The translations under genes and the position numbers were made by a program. DNA of 64,000 bases from Desulfohalovibrio reitneri. Lineage in GTDB: Bacteria; Desulfobacterota; Desulfovibrionia; Desulfovibrionales; Desulfovibrionaceae. The stretch covers positions 1,437,501 to 1,501,500 of the forward strand of contig NZ_JOMJ01000003.1 in the NCBI RefSeq assembly GCF_000711295.1, read 5' to 3'. The notes below the pieces were generated by a model. The model worked only from the letters and a program-made list of their open reading frames with translations. It had not been told where the DNA came from and made no database searches. Shown here piece after piece: positions 28,988-37,297 of this stretch (the first letter of the stretch is position 1; each line of letters begins with the position of its first letter).

Positions 28988-30376
28988 ATGTCATTCTTTT
29001 TCCAGCCGGTCCATTCCGAGCATCTGGGCCACATCTCCTACATTTTCGGCCGCGACGGCGAGGCCGCCGTGGTGGACCCCCGCCGCGACTGCGAGGAGTA
29101 CGTGGCCATCGCGCGGGCCAACGGCGCGCGCATCACCTACATCTTCGAGACGCACCGCAACGAGGACTACGTGACCGGCTCGGCCGAGCTGGCCGCCCGC
29201 ACCGGCGCGGAAATCCGCCACGGCGAGGACCTGCCCTTCACCTACGGCGCGCCCACGGGCGAGGACTTCCAGTTCCTGGTGGGCGGTTTGCGCGTGGTTT
29301 CCATGAAAACCCCGGGCCACACCGACGAGTCCCTCTCCTACGTGCTGTACGACCCCGAGAGCGCTGGCCGCGAGCCGGTGGGGGTGTTCACCGGGGACGT
29401 GCTTTTCGTGCACGACACCGGCCGCACCGACTTCTTCCCGGACCGGGCCGAGGAAGTGGCCGGGCTGCTCTACGACTCCATCTTCGAGAAGATCCTGCCC
29501 CTGGGCGACCACGTGCTGCTGTGGCCGGCCCACGGCGCGGGTTCGGTCTGCGGCTCCACCATGGCGGAGCGCGAGGTGTCCACCCTGGGGCTTGAGCGGC
29601 GCACCAACCCGGCGCTGAAATTCACCAAGCGCGAGGACTTCATAAAGAAGAAGCTCGCGGAGAAGCACACCAAGCCGCCCTACTTCCACATGATGGAGAA
29701 ATACAACCTGCACGGCTCCGCCGCGCCCATGCCGCGCGTGCCCACTCCGCCGCCCCTGGACGTGGACGACTTCGCCGAGCGGGCGGAAAACGGAATGCGC
29801 GTGGTGGATACCCGCAGCCCCGAGGCCATCGCCGGGGCGCTGATTCCGGGCAGCCTGGCCATTCCCCTGCACATGCTCCCGGCCTTCGCGGGCTGGTTCC
29901 TGGAGTACGAGCGGCCCATCGGCCTGGTGGTGGACGACGCCGCCCCGGACGACCTGGCCCGCAGCGCCATGCGCTACCTCATGCGCCTGGGCTTCGACCA
30001 GGTGGAGGGCTACATCACCGGCATGAGCGAGTGGGAGAAGAGCGGCCGCGAGTACGACCGCATCCCGGCGGTGCACGTTGACGAGCTGGTCTCCCGCATC
30101 GAGTCGGACGAGGACTTCACCCTGCTGGACGTTCGCAAGGACGAGGAAGTGGCCCACGGCATGCTGCCCGACGCCAAGCACGTCTTTTTGGGCCATCTGC
30201 CGGACCGGATCGGCGAACTGGACAAAAGCAAGCCCGCCATCACCTTCTGCGGCTCCGGGCAGCGGGCCATCATCGCGGCCTCACTGCTCAAGGCGGAAGG
30301 GTTCAAGGACGTGGGAGACGCTCTGGGCTCCATGGCCGCCTGCTCCGCGCGCGGCTGCCCCATAGACAGGGAGTAG
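28988..30376 (+). CDS. MBL-fold persulfide dioxygenase-like protein fused to two rhodanese domains
   Basis: 462 residues from ATG 28988, with AGGAGGAAACCAT upstream. Residues 1-240 are an ETHE1-like metallo-beta-lactamase fold. The usual THxHxDH is replaced by ETHRNEDYVTGS, but the three iron ligands of persulfide dioxygenases remain as His in TH, His in TPGHTDES and Asp in FTGDVLFV. Residues 265-350 are a rhodanese domain without a catalytic Cys; residues 355-460 are a second one with the active loop FCGSGQRA. Oxidation or transfer of sulfane sulfur in the cytoplasm is likely. It heads a unit with two YeeE-type permeases. Confidence 0.88.
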   Translation: MSFFFQPVHSEHLGHISYIFGRDGEAAVVDPRRDCEEYVAIARANGARITYIFETHRNEDYVTGSAELAARTGAEIRHGEDLPFTYGAPTGEDFQFLVGGLRVVSMKTPGHTDESLSYVLYDPESAGREPVGVFTGDVLFVHDTGRTDFFPDRAEEVAGLLYDSIFEKILPLGDHVLLWPAHGAGSVCGSTMAEREVSTLGLERRTNPALKFTKREDFIKKKLAEKHTKPPYFHMMEKYNLHGSAAPMPRVPTPPPLDVDDFAERAENGMRVVDTRSPEAIAGALIPGSLAIPLHMLPAFAGWFLEYERPIGLVVDDAAPDDLARSAMRYLMRLGFDQVEGYITGMSEWEKSGREYDRIPAVHVDELVSRIESDEDFTLLDVRKDEEVAHGMLPDAKHVFLGHLPDRIGELDKSKPAITFCGSGQRAIIAASLLKAEGFKDVGDALGSMAACSARGCPIDRE

Positions 30377-30380
30377 TGAC

Positions 30381-30899
30381 GTGGCCGAAGCGCAATCCAT
30401 CTGGGAGGCGGCCCGCTGGTCCCCCTACCTCTGCGGCGCGGGCGTGGGCGTGGTAACGTTCCTGGCCTACCTCGCGGCGGACAGGGCGGTGGGGGCTTCC
30501 TCGGCCTACGCCACCCTGGCCGGGCTCATCGAAAAGGCGGTGCGCCGCCGCGAGCCGCTGCGCGCCTACTACCGCGAGCATCCGCCCAAGCTGAACTGGA
30601 GCCTGGTGTTCGTCATCGGCATCCTGGCCGGGGCCTTCGTCTCGGCCGGGATTTCCGGGGACTTCCGGCTTGAGTTGGTGCCGCAGCTATGGCGGGAGGC
30701 CTTCGGCCCTGGCGGCCTGCCCCGGCTGCTGACCGCCCTTGTGGGCGGCGCGGTGCTGGGCTTCGGCGCACGGCTGGCCGGGGGCTGCACATCGGGCCAC
30801 GGCATATCCGGCGCGCTGCAGCTGCAAACCGCCAGCTGGCTGGCCGCCCTGTGCTTCCTCATCGGCGGCATGGCCACGGCGGCGGTGGTGTACCCATGA
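30381..30899 (+). CDS. YeeE/YedE-family sulfur transporter, half 1
   Basis: 172 residues from GTG 30381. It has four or five membrane segments and the family motif GARLAGGCTSGHGISG with its conserved cysteine near residue 138. The family imports thiosulfate or related sulfur compounds (TsuA in Gram-negative bacteria). Here the transporter is split into two half-size proteins; this half carries the first GGC motif. Its 3' end overlaps the second half by ATGA. Confidence 0.87.
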   Translation: MAEAQSIWEAARWSPYLCGAGVGVVTFLAYLAADRAVGASSAYATLAGLIEKAVRRREPLRAYYREHPPKLNWSLVFVIGILAGAFVSAGISGDFRLELVPQLWREAFGPGGLPRLLTALVGGAVLGFGARLAGGCTSGHGISGALQLQTASWLAALCFLIGGMATAAVVYP

Positions 30900-31432
30900 G
30901 ATACCTCAAGCTCATCCCCGCCCTGTTGCTTGGCATCGCCTTCGGCTTTCTGCTGCAGCGCGCCGGGGTGACGCGGTACGAGACCATCATGGGGCAGCTC
31001 TTCCTGACCGACTTCACCGTGCTCAAGGTCATGCTCTCGGCCGTGCTGGTGGGGTCCGTGGGTTTTAGGCTGCTGCGCATGCTGGGGCGCGTCGAGCCGC
31101 GACGCAAGGGCGGCTCGGTGGGCTCCTCCGTCATCGGCGGACTGGTTTTCGGCGTGGGCTTCGGGTTGCTGGGCTACTGCCCCGGCACCCTGGCAGGAGC
31201 GGCCGGACAAGGCTCGCTGGACGCCCTCATCGGCGGCGGCGCGGGCATGCTGCTTGGGTCGTGGCTCTACACCCTGGCGGCCTCCCCCCTGCGCCGGGCG
31301 GCGGAGGGATTCATCCCCCTGGGCGAGTCCACCCTGTACGAGCGGTTGGGCCAGCCGCCCTGGCGCGTGGTTGGCGCGCTGTGGCTGCTCATCCCGGCTT
31401 TCTTCGGCCTGCTGGAATGGATCGGGGTGTAG
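30896..31432 (+). CDS. YeeE/YedE-family sulfur transporter, half 2
   Basis: 178 residues with four membrane helices. The second family motif, GLLGYCPGTLAGAAGQG, has its conserved cysteine near residue 93. It pairs with the preceding half-size protein, similar to two-gene PmpA/PmpB-type systems. Coupled translation through the overlapping start supports an obligate pair. The MBL-rhodanese gene upstream suggests that the imported sulfur goes to persulfide metabolism. Confidence 0.87.
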   Translation: MRYLKLIPALLLGIAFGFLLQRAGVTRYETIMGQLFLTDFTVLKVMLSAVLVGSVGFRLLRMLGRVEPRRKGGSVGSSVIGGLVFGVGFGLLGYCPGTLAGAAGQGSLDALIGGGAGMLLGSWLYTLAASPLRRAAEGFIPLGESTLYERLGQPPWRVVGALWLLIPAFFGLLEWIGV

Positions 31433-31473
31433 CCAAGCATGACTCTTCGCGAAAAACTCCAAAAATAACTCCA

Positions 31474-31514
31474 CGGCCCGGAAGGCCCGCACCGCTTTCC
31501 TTTCGGGCCGTTTT
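31474..31514 (+). terminator. intrinsic terminator after the YeeE pair
   Basis: CGGCCCGGAA pairs with TTCC..CGGGCCG in an interrupted stem (31474-31480 with 31504-31510), followed by TTTTA. Confidence 0.65.
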
Positions 31515-31620
31515 ACGCTCCCGGGGACGACCTTGGAGGCGCTCCCCGTCCCGTGCGTTTCTTCCCTTTTTCCGACTCATGCGATAAGCCTCACCCGGGT
31601 CCAAGCTCGAGGAGTACGCC

Positions 31621-32040
31621 ATGAAGCTATCCACAAGAAGCCGGTACGGTGCCCGCATGCTGGTCGACATCGCTGTGCACGGCGACAACGGCCCGGTAAC
31701 TGTTTCCGACATCTCGCGCAGGCTGGACCTGCCCGTGAAGTACCTGGAAAAGCTGGTGCGGTTGCTTAAAAAAGGCGACTACATCCAGTCCAAGCGCGGT
31801 CCGCGCGGTGGCCACATGCTGGCCAAGGCCCCCGAGGACATCACCATGGGCGAAATCGTGCGGCAGCTGGAAGGCGATTTCTGCCTAGTGGACTGCGCCA
31901 ACCACGGCCAGGAGCCCTGCCCCAACATGGAAAGCTGCCCCACCCGCATGCTTTGGGCCCGTGCCACAGACGCCATGCTCCGCGAACTGGACGGCATCAC
32001 CCTGCGGGAGTTGGTGGACAACCACATGGCCAAGGCCTGA
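31621..32040 (+). CDS. Rrf2-family transcriptional regulator
   Basis: 139 residues. The N-terminus MKLSTRSRYGARMLVDIAVH and the winged helix (VTVSDISRRLDLPVKYLEKLVRLLKKGDYIQSKRGPRGGHML) are diagnostic. Four cysteines lie in FCLVDCANHGQEPCPNMESCPTR (about 87-108). Three of them fit the spacing used by Fe-S cluster or thiol-sensing Rrf2 members such as IscR, NsrR and CymR. It follows the MBL-YeeE unit after a terminator and is probably its sulfur- or redox-responsive regulator (inference). Confidence 0.9.
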   Translation: MKLSTRSRYGARMLVDIAVHGDNGPVTVSDISRRLDLPVKYLEKLVRLLKKGDYIQSKRGPRGGHMLAKAPEDITMGEIVRQLEGDFCLVDCANHGQEPCPNMESCPTRMLWARATDAMLRELDGITLRELVDNHMAKA

Positions 32041-32599
32041 ACCAAAGGCCAGCCAAACCGCTCTCTCCGCGAAGCCTCCCGCGAGGCAGTATTGCTCGCG
32101 CCGTCTATCACGGCGGCGTGTTGCGCGGGCCCACGCGCTTCCCTTTGCGCTCAAAGCCGCGAAAGCCATCCCATCGCTGTCCAATCAGCCCTGGGCTGGC
32201 GGCCTGAGCCTATCCCACCGTTTCTTTCCGGCGAGTTCACGCGCCCCGATTCGTCCAGGCGCGCGCGGAGCGCCCATCTCTGAAGTGCAGCTGGACGCAT
32301 TGCCCGGGCGCTTCCTCTCCAAGCGCTCCCAAGCGCCGGGCGCGTACAGAGCGCCCGTCATGCCGAATTAACGTGTTAACTGGTGGTGCCCAAGCGCCAG
32401 GTGCGCGCAGAGCGCCCCACCAACCCAATCACATAGGCTGGCGAGGATGTTCCATGGCGAGGCGCGAGGCGATTGGCAGGCCCGGCCAGTAGCCTACTAC
32501 GGCCGGGCCTGCCAATCGGCGAGCAACGAAGCCAGGGGGCATCCTCGCCAGTCCACACCAAAGGCGGGCAACGAAGCCAGGGAGACCCCGCCAGTCCAA
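32041..32599. repeat. non-coding structured repeat region
   Basis: About 560 bases with no supportable gene. Three related segments of the form CCAAGCGCC(A/G)GG(T/C)GCG..CAGAGCGCCC occur at 32255-32275 (partial), 32330-32357 and 32390-32417. CTGGCGAGGATG at 32438-32449 is the reverse complement of 32539-32550, enclosing a perfect palindrome. Two ~43-base units end the region and run into the 3' end of the next gene. No start/stop pair with a ribosome site was found. Confidence 0.7.
32470..32518. repeat. 49-bp near-perfect palindrome
   Basis: An 18-bp perfect stem (32470-32487 with 32101+400, i.e. 32501-32518) is extended by AGTAG/CTACT with a 2-base bulge and a one-base centre. It would form an extremely stable hairpin in RNA or cruciform in DNA. 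Confidence 0.85.
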
Positions 32600-32604
32600 T
32601 CAAA
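32518..32604. repeat. two tandem ~43-bp hairpin units
   Basis: Both units contain GCAACGAAGCCAGGG and end in CGCCAGTCCA. The flanking stem is GGCGAG/CTCGCC in the first and GGCGGG/CCCGCC in the second, a compensatory change that keeps pairing. The second unit overlaps the stop codon of the minus-strand gene at 32600. Confidence 0.75.
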
Positions 32605-33403
32605 GATACGATTTCGCAAGCAAGTACAGTCTTGAGTACGGTTCCTTGGCGCGGATGGCGAGGAACATCTCCTCGGAGAGGCGGAGCTTGGCCGAGGCCT
32701 CGGCCAGGGAGGCGGAGGCGTTGCGGCGGAGGAGGTCGTCGATGAGGCGGGGATCGAAACCGTCGGCCACCAGCTTGATGCCCTCGGCGAAGTAGTTGGA
32801 GCCCACGTGGGGCAGCAGGGAACGCAAGGCGGTGACGCCCCGGCGGCGGGCGAACAGGATGAAGAAGAGCAGCTTGATGACCTGCCGGTCCGGCGGCACG
32901 GTGTGGCCCACGCGCAGCAGCTTGGGCAGGTCCGCGTTCTTGGCGGTGACCGCCTCGGCCAGGTCGCGCGCCCGGCGCATGGCCCGCTCCTCGTTGGCGG
33001 GGGGGCGTGGAAAATGGGCCAGCATGCGCACCAGGGAGAGGCGGGGGTTTTCCTTGATGATGACCGCTTCAACGGCCAGCCGCATGAGATCGAAGGAACG
33101 GCGGGTGGTGGCCAGCACGGTACGCGCCTTGGCCCGGACCATGGCACGGGCCCGCTCCTCGGGCATGGTCTCGAAGCCGATCTCCAGCAGGTGGCGGACA
33201 AAGGGCTCCGGGGTGTACTTGGCCTCCTCGGCCAGCACCTTCTTGGAGCGGCGCATGTCGCACAGCTTCTTCAGGGACAGCCAGTAGGCGGCCACGCCCT
33301 CCAGGGGCATCTCCACCACGTCGAAACCCGGCTGGACCGGCCCCTCCCCGGCCACGGTCTCGGCCTCGGCGTGGATGACCCGTTCGTCGTCCTGATCGCT
33401 CAC
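32600..33403 (-). CDS. hypothetical protein, all-helical
   Basis: 267 residues from the GTG at 33403, preceded by AGGAGG; it overlaps the upstream cyclotransferase stop by 4 bases. I do not recognise the family. It is predicted helical throughout, rich in Arg, Ala and Leu, with no signal peptide. A weakly hydrophobic stretch RQVIKLLFFILFARR lies near residue 178. Linkage to a sigma-54 regulator and a glutaminyl cyclase gives no clear functional hint. The 3' end runs into a hairpin repeat. Confidence 0.75.
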   Translation of the reverse strand: MSDQDDERVIHAEAETVAGEGPVQPGFDVVEMPLEGVAAYWLSLKKLCDMRRSKKVLAEEAKYTPEPFVRHLLEIGFETMPEERARAMVRAKARTVLATTRRSFDLMRLAVEAVIIKENPRLSLVRMLAHFPRPPANEERAMRRARDLAEAVTAKNADLPKLLRVGHTVPPDRQVIKLLFFILFARRRGVTALRSLLPHVGSNYFAEGIKLVADGFDPRLIDDLLRRNASASLAEASAKLRLSEEMFLAIRAKEPYSRLYLLAKSYL

Positions 33404-34206
33404 CGCGCCTCCTGGGTGTCCGTGTCCATGATCTCGCCGGGCGGCCGCAATGCAAACAGCCTGGGCCACTTCTTGCCCGTGGCGTAGAGCAGCTTGCGCT
33501 CCGGGTCCCAGGCCAGGCCGTTGGGCACCTCGCGGGGGTGGCCGGAGCGTCCGGCCCGTTCCGCCAGCCCGGAGAGGTCCAGGCGGAAACGCACCCGCCC
33601 GTTGACCGGGTCCACGGCCACGGCCTGTTCCGCACCCCAGACGTTGGCCAGAACCAGCCCCGGCCCGGGCAGCCATTCCAACTCGTTGAGCCGCTTGACC
33701 GGCTCGCCGCCGTCAGTGACCCGCACCCCGCCCAGGCGGGAGAAGTCGCGCTGATCGCGGAAAATCAGCCCGGAACTTCCGTCGGACATGATCAACCGGC
33801 GTCCGTCCCAGGTCAACCCCCAGCCCTGCCCCCGGTAGCCCCACTCGCCGCGCGGCTCCAGCGAAGGCAGGGCGAAACGCAGGGCGCGCCCGGCCGTCCA
33901 GGAGAGGACCACGGCCCGCCCGTTCAGGACGCAGCCTCCTTCGCCAAAAAGGCTGCCCGGCAAGGAGCGTGAGGCCAGCACGTTTCCGGTCTCCGGGTCC
34001 AGGCGGCGCAGCCTGGAGCTTCCGCGCAGGCCGGTCGTCTCGTAGAGGAACCCGTTGTGGAAAAAGAGCCCCTGGGTGAAGGCGTCCGTGGCGTGGTCCA
34101 GTTCCTCGACCACTTCCGGGACCAGCAGCGGGGCGCGCTCCGCCAGCGCGGAAGCGGACAGCAAACAGGCCGGGAGCAGGAAAAGGAAAAGCGCCGTGTA
34201 CCGCAT
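33400..34206 (-). CDS. glutaminyl-peptide cyclotransferase
   Basis: 268 residues with an N-terminal signal peptide (LFLFLLPACLLSASALA, cleavage near 22). The body is a beta-propeller of the plant-type glutamine cyclotransferase family, with DAFTQGLFFHNGFLYETTGLRGSS, GWGLTWDGRRLIMSDGSS, RLNELEWLPG and PNGLAWDPERKLLYATGKKWPRLF as conserved blades. It converts N-terminal Gln of exported proteins to pyroglutamate in the periplasm. It lies 4 bases downstream of the sigma-54 regulator and overlaps the next gene. Confidence 0.9.
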   Translation of the reverse strand: MRYTALFLFLLPACLLSASALAERAPLLVPEVVEELDHATDAFTQGLFFHNGFLYETTGLRGSSRLRRLDPETGNVLASRSLPGSLFGEGGCVLNGRAVVLSWTAGRALRFALPSLEPRGEWGYRGQGWGLTWDGRRLIMSDGSSGLIFRDQRDFSRLGGVRVTDGGEPVKRLNELEWLPGPGLVLANVWGAEQAVAVDPVNGRVRFRLDLSGLAERAGRSGHPREVPNGLAWDPERKLLYATGKKWPRLFALRPPGEIMDTDTQEAR

Positions 34207-34210
34207 GGTC

Positions 34211-35605
34211 TTAGGGGGTGATGACGGTGCGGGTGTCCACGCCGTACTTGCGCATGCGGTTGAGCACGGTCATGCGGGTCACGCCCAGCAGGCGGGCGGC
34301 CTGGCTCTTGTTGCCGCCGGTGCGGCGCAGGGCCTCCACCAGGGCGTCGCGCTCGCCCAGGTCGCCGGTCCAGCCTCCCGCTCCCTTGGCGGGCGGTTCG
34401 TCTCTTTTAGGCGAATCCATCTGGCCGGGCAGGTGCTCGGGCAGCACGCGGCCGGACTCGGCCAGCACGAAGGCGTACTCCAAGGCGCTCTTGAGTTCGC
34501 GCACGTTGCCCGGCCAGTCGTGGGCCATGAACAGCTCCATGGCCTCGGGCGAGAGCCCGGCGATGTCCTTGCCCGTGGACCGCCGCAACAGTTCGACGAA
34601 ATGGTCGGCCAGCAGGGGCACGTCCTCCTTGCGCTCCCGCAGGGGCGGCATGCGCACGGGGATGACGTTGATGCGGTAGAACAGGTCCTGGCGGAAGCCG
34701 CCCCCGGCGACCAGGGCCTCGAGATCCTTGTTGGTGGCGGTGATGATGCGGGCGTCCGCCTCGCGGTCCAGATGCTCGCCCACCCGCTCGAACCGCTTGG
34801 TTTCCAGAACCCGCAGCAGCTTGACCTGCAACTCCAGGGGCACGTCGCCGATTTCGTCAAGGAAGAGGTCGCCGCCGTGGGCGGCCTCGAAACGGCCCAC
34901 CCGGTGGCTGACCGCGCCGGTGAAGGCCCCCTTGGCGTGGCCGAACAGTTCGGACTCCAAAAGGGACTCATTGAGGGCGGCGCAGTTGCACTGGATGTAG
35001 GGGCCGCCCGCCCGCCGGCCGAGTTCGTGGATGGCCCGCGCGGCCAGCTCCTTGCCCGTGCCGGACTCGCCCAGGATGATGACCGGGGCCTCGGAGGCGG
35101 CGGCCCGCTCCAGCAGGTCGTACACGCGGCGCATGGCCGGGGACTCCCCGATGAAGCCCATGAAGCCGCGCTGGGTGCCGAAGAGGCGCTTGAGCCCGGC
35201 CAGGTCCTGCCTGCTCTCCTCCAGTTCGGAGACGTCGGAAAGGGTTTCCACCGCGCCGGTGACGCGGCCGTTTTCCTCCAGCAGCCGGGCGTTCTTCAGC
35301 ACGCGCACCACGCCGCCGCCCTTGTGGGCCAGGGTGCAGGGCTTGCGGGACTCGCGGCCCCGCTCGAAGAGCTTGCACCAGTGCTCGCCGTTCTCGGTGC
35401 GGACGCTTTCGCAGGCATCGCAGCCGAGGACGGTGCAGGGCCGGCCCAGCAGCTCCTCCGCCCCGTAGCCCAGCATGTCGCACAAGGCCTGGTTGACCAG
35501 GGTGATGCGCCCGTCCGGGGCGATAAAGACCAGCCCCTCGTGCATGGTGTCGAGAATCTTTTCCAGGTGGCGGTCCAGGCCGCCGCATTCGCTATGCAGC
35601 TGCAT
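34211..35605 (-). CDS. PAS-domain sigma-54-dependent transcriptional activator
   Basis: 464 residues. A PAS domain (about 8-125) carries a cysteine set, [12 protein letters not shown] and HWCKLF, that could bind a cofactor or sense redox. The AAA+ domain follows with GESGTGKE (Walker A), GAFTGA (sigma-54 contact) and LFLDEIGD (Walker B). A Fis-type helix-turn-helix, [22 protein letters not shown], ends the protein. It is divergent from the octahaem cytochrome operon, which has a -24/-12 match, so it most likely activates that operon. Confidence 0.92.
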   Translation of the reverse strand: MQLHSECGGLDRHLEKILDTMHEGLVFIAPDGRITLVNQALCDMLGYGAEELLGRPCTVLGCDACESVRTENGEHWCKLFERGRESRKPCTLAHKGGGVVRVLKNARLLEENGRVTGAVETLSDVSELEESRQDLAGLKRLFGTQRGFMGFIGESPAMRRVYDLLERAAASEAPVIILGESGTGKELAARAIHELGRRAGGPYIQCNCAALNESLLESELFGHAKGAFTGAVSHRVGRFEAAHGGDLFLDEIGDVPLELQVKLLRVLETKRFERVGEHLDREADARIITATNKDLEALVAGGGFRQDLFYRINVIPVRMPPLRERKEDVPLLADHFVELLRRSTGKDIAGLSPEAMELFMAHDWPGNVRELKSALEYAFVLAESGRVLPEHLPGQMDSPKRDEPPAKGAGGWTGDLGERDALVEALRRTGGNKSQAARLLGVTRMTVLNRMRKYGVDTRTVITP

Positions 35606-35610
35606 AAGTT

Positions 35611-35639
35611 CTTATACATCTGCTTTATACACCTGTAAA
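35611..35639 (-). promoter_or_regulatory. sigma-70 type promoter of the activator gene
   Basis: On the minus strand TTTACA (35634-35639) and TATAAG (35611-35616) are separated by exactly 17 bases. The expected start point falls on or beside the ATG at 35605, implying a leaderless mRNA. The TTATACA motif is repeated (35613 and 35626) and may be an operator. Confidence 0.55.
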
Positions 35640-35702
35640 CACGACCCAGACGCCAAACAAGCTAATAACCTTAAACAAATGGAAAAAGTACCACAGCACG
35701 GA

Positions 35703-35718
35703 CGGCATGCTTCCTGCT
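35703..35718 (+). promoter_or_regulatory. putative -24/-12 promoter of the octahaem operon
   Basis: CGGCATGCTTCCTGCT has GG-N10-GC spacing (35704-35705 and 35716-35717). It is a moderate match to TGGCAC-N5-TTGCW but is well placed between the sigma-54 activator and its presumed target, about 85 bases from the ATG at 35813. Confidence 0.45.
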
Positions 35719-35812
35719 CAATTCCGGCCATGCATTGCCATTGGCCCACAAAAGCGTACAACGGAACCAAGCGTAGAATAACGCATATTCCCTACTGGAT
35801 TGGACGGATTTC

Positions 35813-36820
35813 ATGAGCGATCCCCCCCGAAAGCTGTCCCGGCGAGCCTTTTTGGGCGGGCTGGCATTGGGCGCCGCATCGGCGGCCGCGCCCGGCGCGG
35901 CCCGCGCCTCGGATGGGTACGGCAAGGGCGGCGTGCACGGACGTCGCGCCGAGGAGTTGTGCGCCTTCCTGGACATCTCCCGCTGCATCAACTGCCAGCA
36001 GTGCGTCTACGCCTGCCGCGAGACCAACGGGCACAAGTTCCCCGAGCCGAAGAAGCCCTTCCCCAAAATGTACCCGAACAAGGTGCCGGTGGAGGACTGG
36101 TCCGAGCGGCGAAACGTCACCGATCGGCTGACCCCCTACAATTGGCTCTCCATCCAGACAGCCGAGGTCGAGTGGCAAGGGAAGGAGTACAGGCTGCACA
36201 TCCCCCGGCGCTGCCTCCACTGCCAGAACCCGCCCTGCGCCAACCTCTGCCCCTTCGGCGCGGCTCGCAAGCTGGAAAACGGCATCGTGCGCATCGAGTC
36301 CGGCCTGTGCATGGGCGGGGCCAAGTGCCGCGCCGTCTGCCCCTGGCAAATCCCGCAGCGGCAGACCGGCGTGGGGCTGTACCTCAGCCTCATGCCGCGC
36401 TTCGCGGGCAACGGGGTCATGTACAAGTGCGACCGCTGCTTCGACACCAAGGTGGCCAAGGGGGAACTGCCCGCCTGCGTGGAGGTCTGCCCGGAGAGCG
36501 TGCAGTCCATCGGCCCGCGCGAGGAGATCGTGGCCCTGGCCAAGCGGCGCGCCGGAGAGACGGGCGGCTTCCTCTACGGCCTGGAGGACAACGGCGGGAC
36601 CAACACCATCTACCTCTCCCCCGTGCCATGGGAGGTGCTGAACGAGGCCGTGGACTCCAGGGGCAAACACAAGCCGGACCTGGCCGCCAAACCCAACGTG
36701 ATGGCGAACGAGGAGAACCTGGCCAGCGCGGTCTTCGCCGCGCCCGTGGCCGGCCTGGCCGCCGGGGTCTTCGCCGCGGCCAAATCCATCCGCGACAGGA
36801 AGGGAGGCGCCGATGACTAG
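35813..36820 (+). CDS. Tat-exported 4Fe-4S electron-transfer protein
   Basis: 335 residues. A twin-arginine signal (LSRRAFLGGLALGAASAAAPGAARA) spans residues 8-32. Four ferredoxin-type clusters follow: CINCQQCVYAC, CLHCQNPPCANLCP, CMGGAKCRAVCPW and CDRCFDTKVAKGELPACVEVCP. The C-terminus has a hydrophobic AVFAAPVAGLAAGVFAAA segment that may anchor it. This NrfC/HybA-like protein should carry electrons between the membrane subunits and the octahaem cytochrome in the periplasm. It overlaps the next gene by 8 bases. Confidence 0.9.
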   Translation: MSDPPRKLSRRAFLGGLALGAASAAAPGAARASDGYGKGGVHGRRAEELCAFLDISRCINCQQCVYACRETNGHKFPEPKKPFPKMYPNKVPVEDWSERRNVTDRLTPYNWLSIQTAEVEWQGKEYRLHIPRRCLHCQNPPCANLCPFGAARKLENGIVRIESGLCMGGAKCRAVCPWQIPQRQTGVGLYLSLMPRFAGNGVMYKCDRCFDTKVAKGELPACVEVCPESVQSIGPREEIVALAKRRAGETGGFLYGLEDNGGTNTIYLSPVPWEVLNEAVDSRGKHKPDLAAKPNVMANEENLASAVFAAPVAGLAAGVFAAAKSIRDRKGGADD

Positions 36821-37292
36821 ACCGACCGCCGCCGCCATGCCGTCCATCCTGCGCCGCGCCTTCCCCTGGCTAGTGTTCCTGCTGGCCCTCACCGGGATGG
36901 CGCAGATGCCCATCATGAAGCGCTACTCCATCTCCGACCTGCCGGGCCTGGGCTGGCTGGCGGACTTCTTCACCACCCACCTGGTCCACTACGCCCTGGG
37001 AGCGCTGTTCCTCTTTTTGCTCTCCTGGGCCCTGGGGGCGACCCTGCGGTCCGGCGTCCTTCCCCGGCTGACCGTCTCGGGCATGTTGCGGGCCGGGCTC
37101 ATCGCCGTGGTGGCAGTGACCGGCATCCTGCGGGTCATCAAGAACGATCCCGGCGTCACCCTGGACCCGTATTTCGTCCTGGCCATCGACTGGGTGCACA
37201 TGATCGCGGCTTTCCTGTGGGGGCTGGCCGCCATCGCCTTCCGCCTGGCGAGGCGGGGGGCGTATACACACCGTTCGCAGCGAGGAGGGTAG
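36813..37292 (+). CDS. small membrane subunit of the octahaem operon
   Basis: 159 residues with four predicted membrane helices. Histidines inside helices (HLVHYALGALF near 50, DWVHMIAAFLWG near 130) are placed as b-haem ligands in small cytochrome b subunits, but I cannot name a family. Its position between the Fe-S protein and the octahaem cytochrome suggests a quinone-side membrane partner. A plain structural anchor is possible. Confidence 0.75.
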   Translation: MTRPTAAAMPSILRRAFPWLVFLLALTGMAQMPIMKRYSISDLPGLGWLADFFTTHLVHYALGALFLFLLSWALGATLRSGVLPRLTVSGMLRAGLIAVVAVTGILRVIKNDPGVTLDPYFVLAIDWVHMIAAFLWGLAAIAFRLARRGAYTHRSQRGG

Positions 37293-37297
37293 ACACG

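Noticed and set aside
32365-32440. Possible integron attC site (GTTAAC plus imperfect inverted repeat)
   Set aside because: The core sites do not match RYYYAAC/GTTRRRY at both ends and no integrase is present.
32518-32604. Possible CRISPR-like array
   Set aside because: Only two units, with internal hairpins and no spacers of uniform length, and no cas genes in the window.
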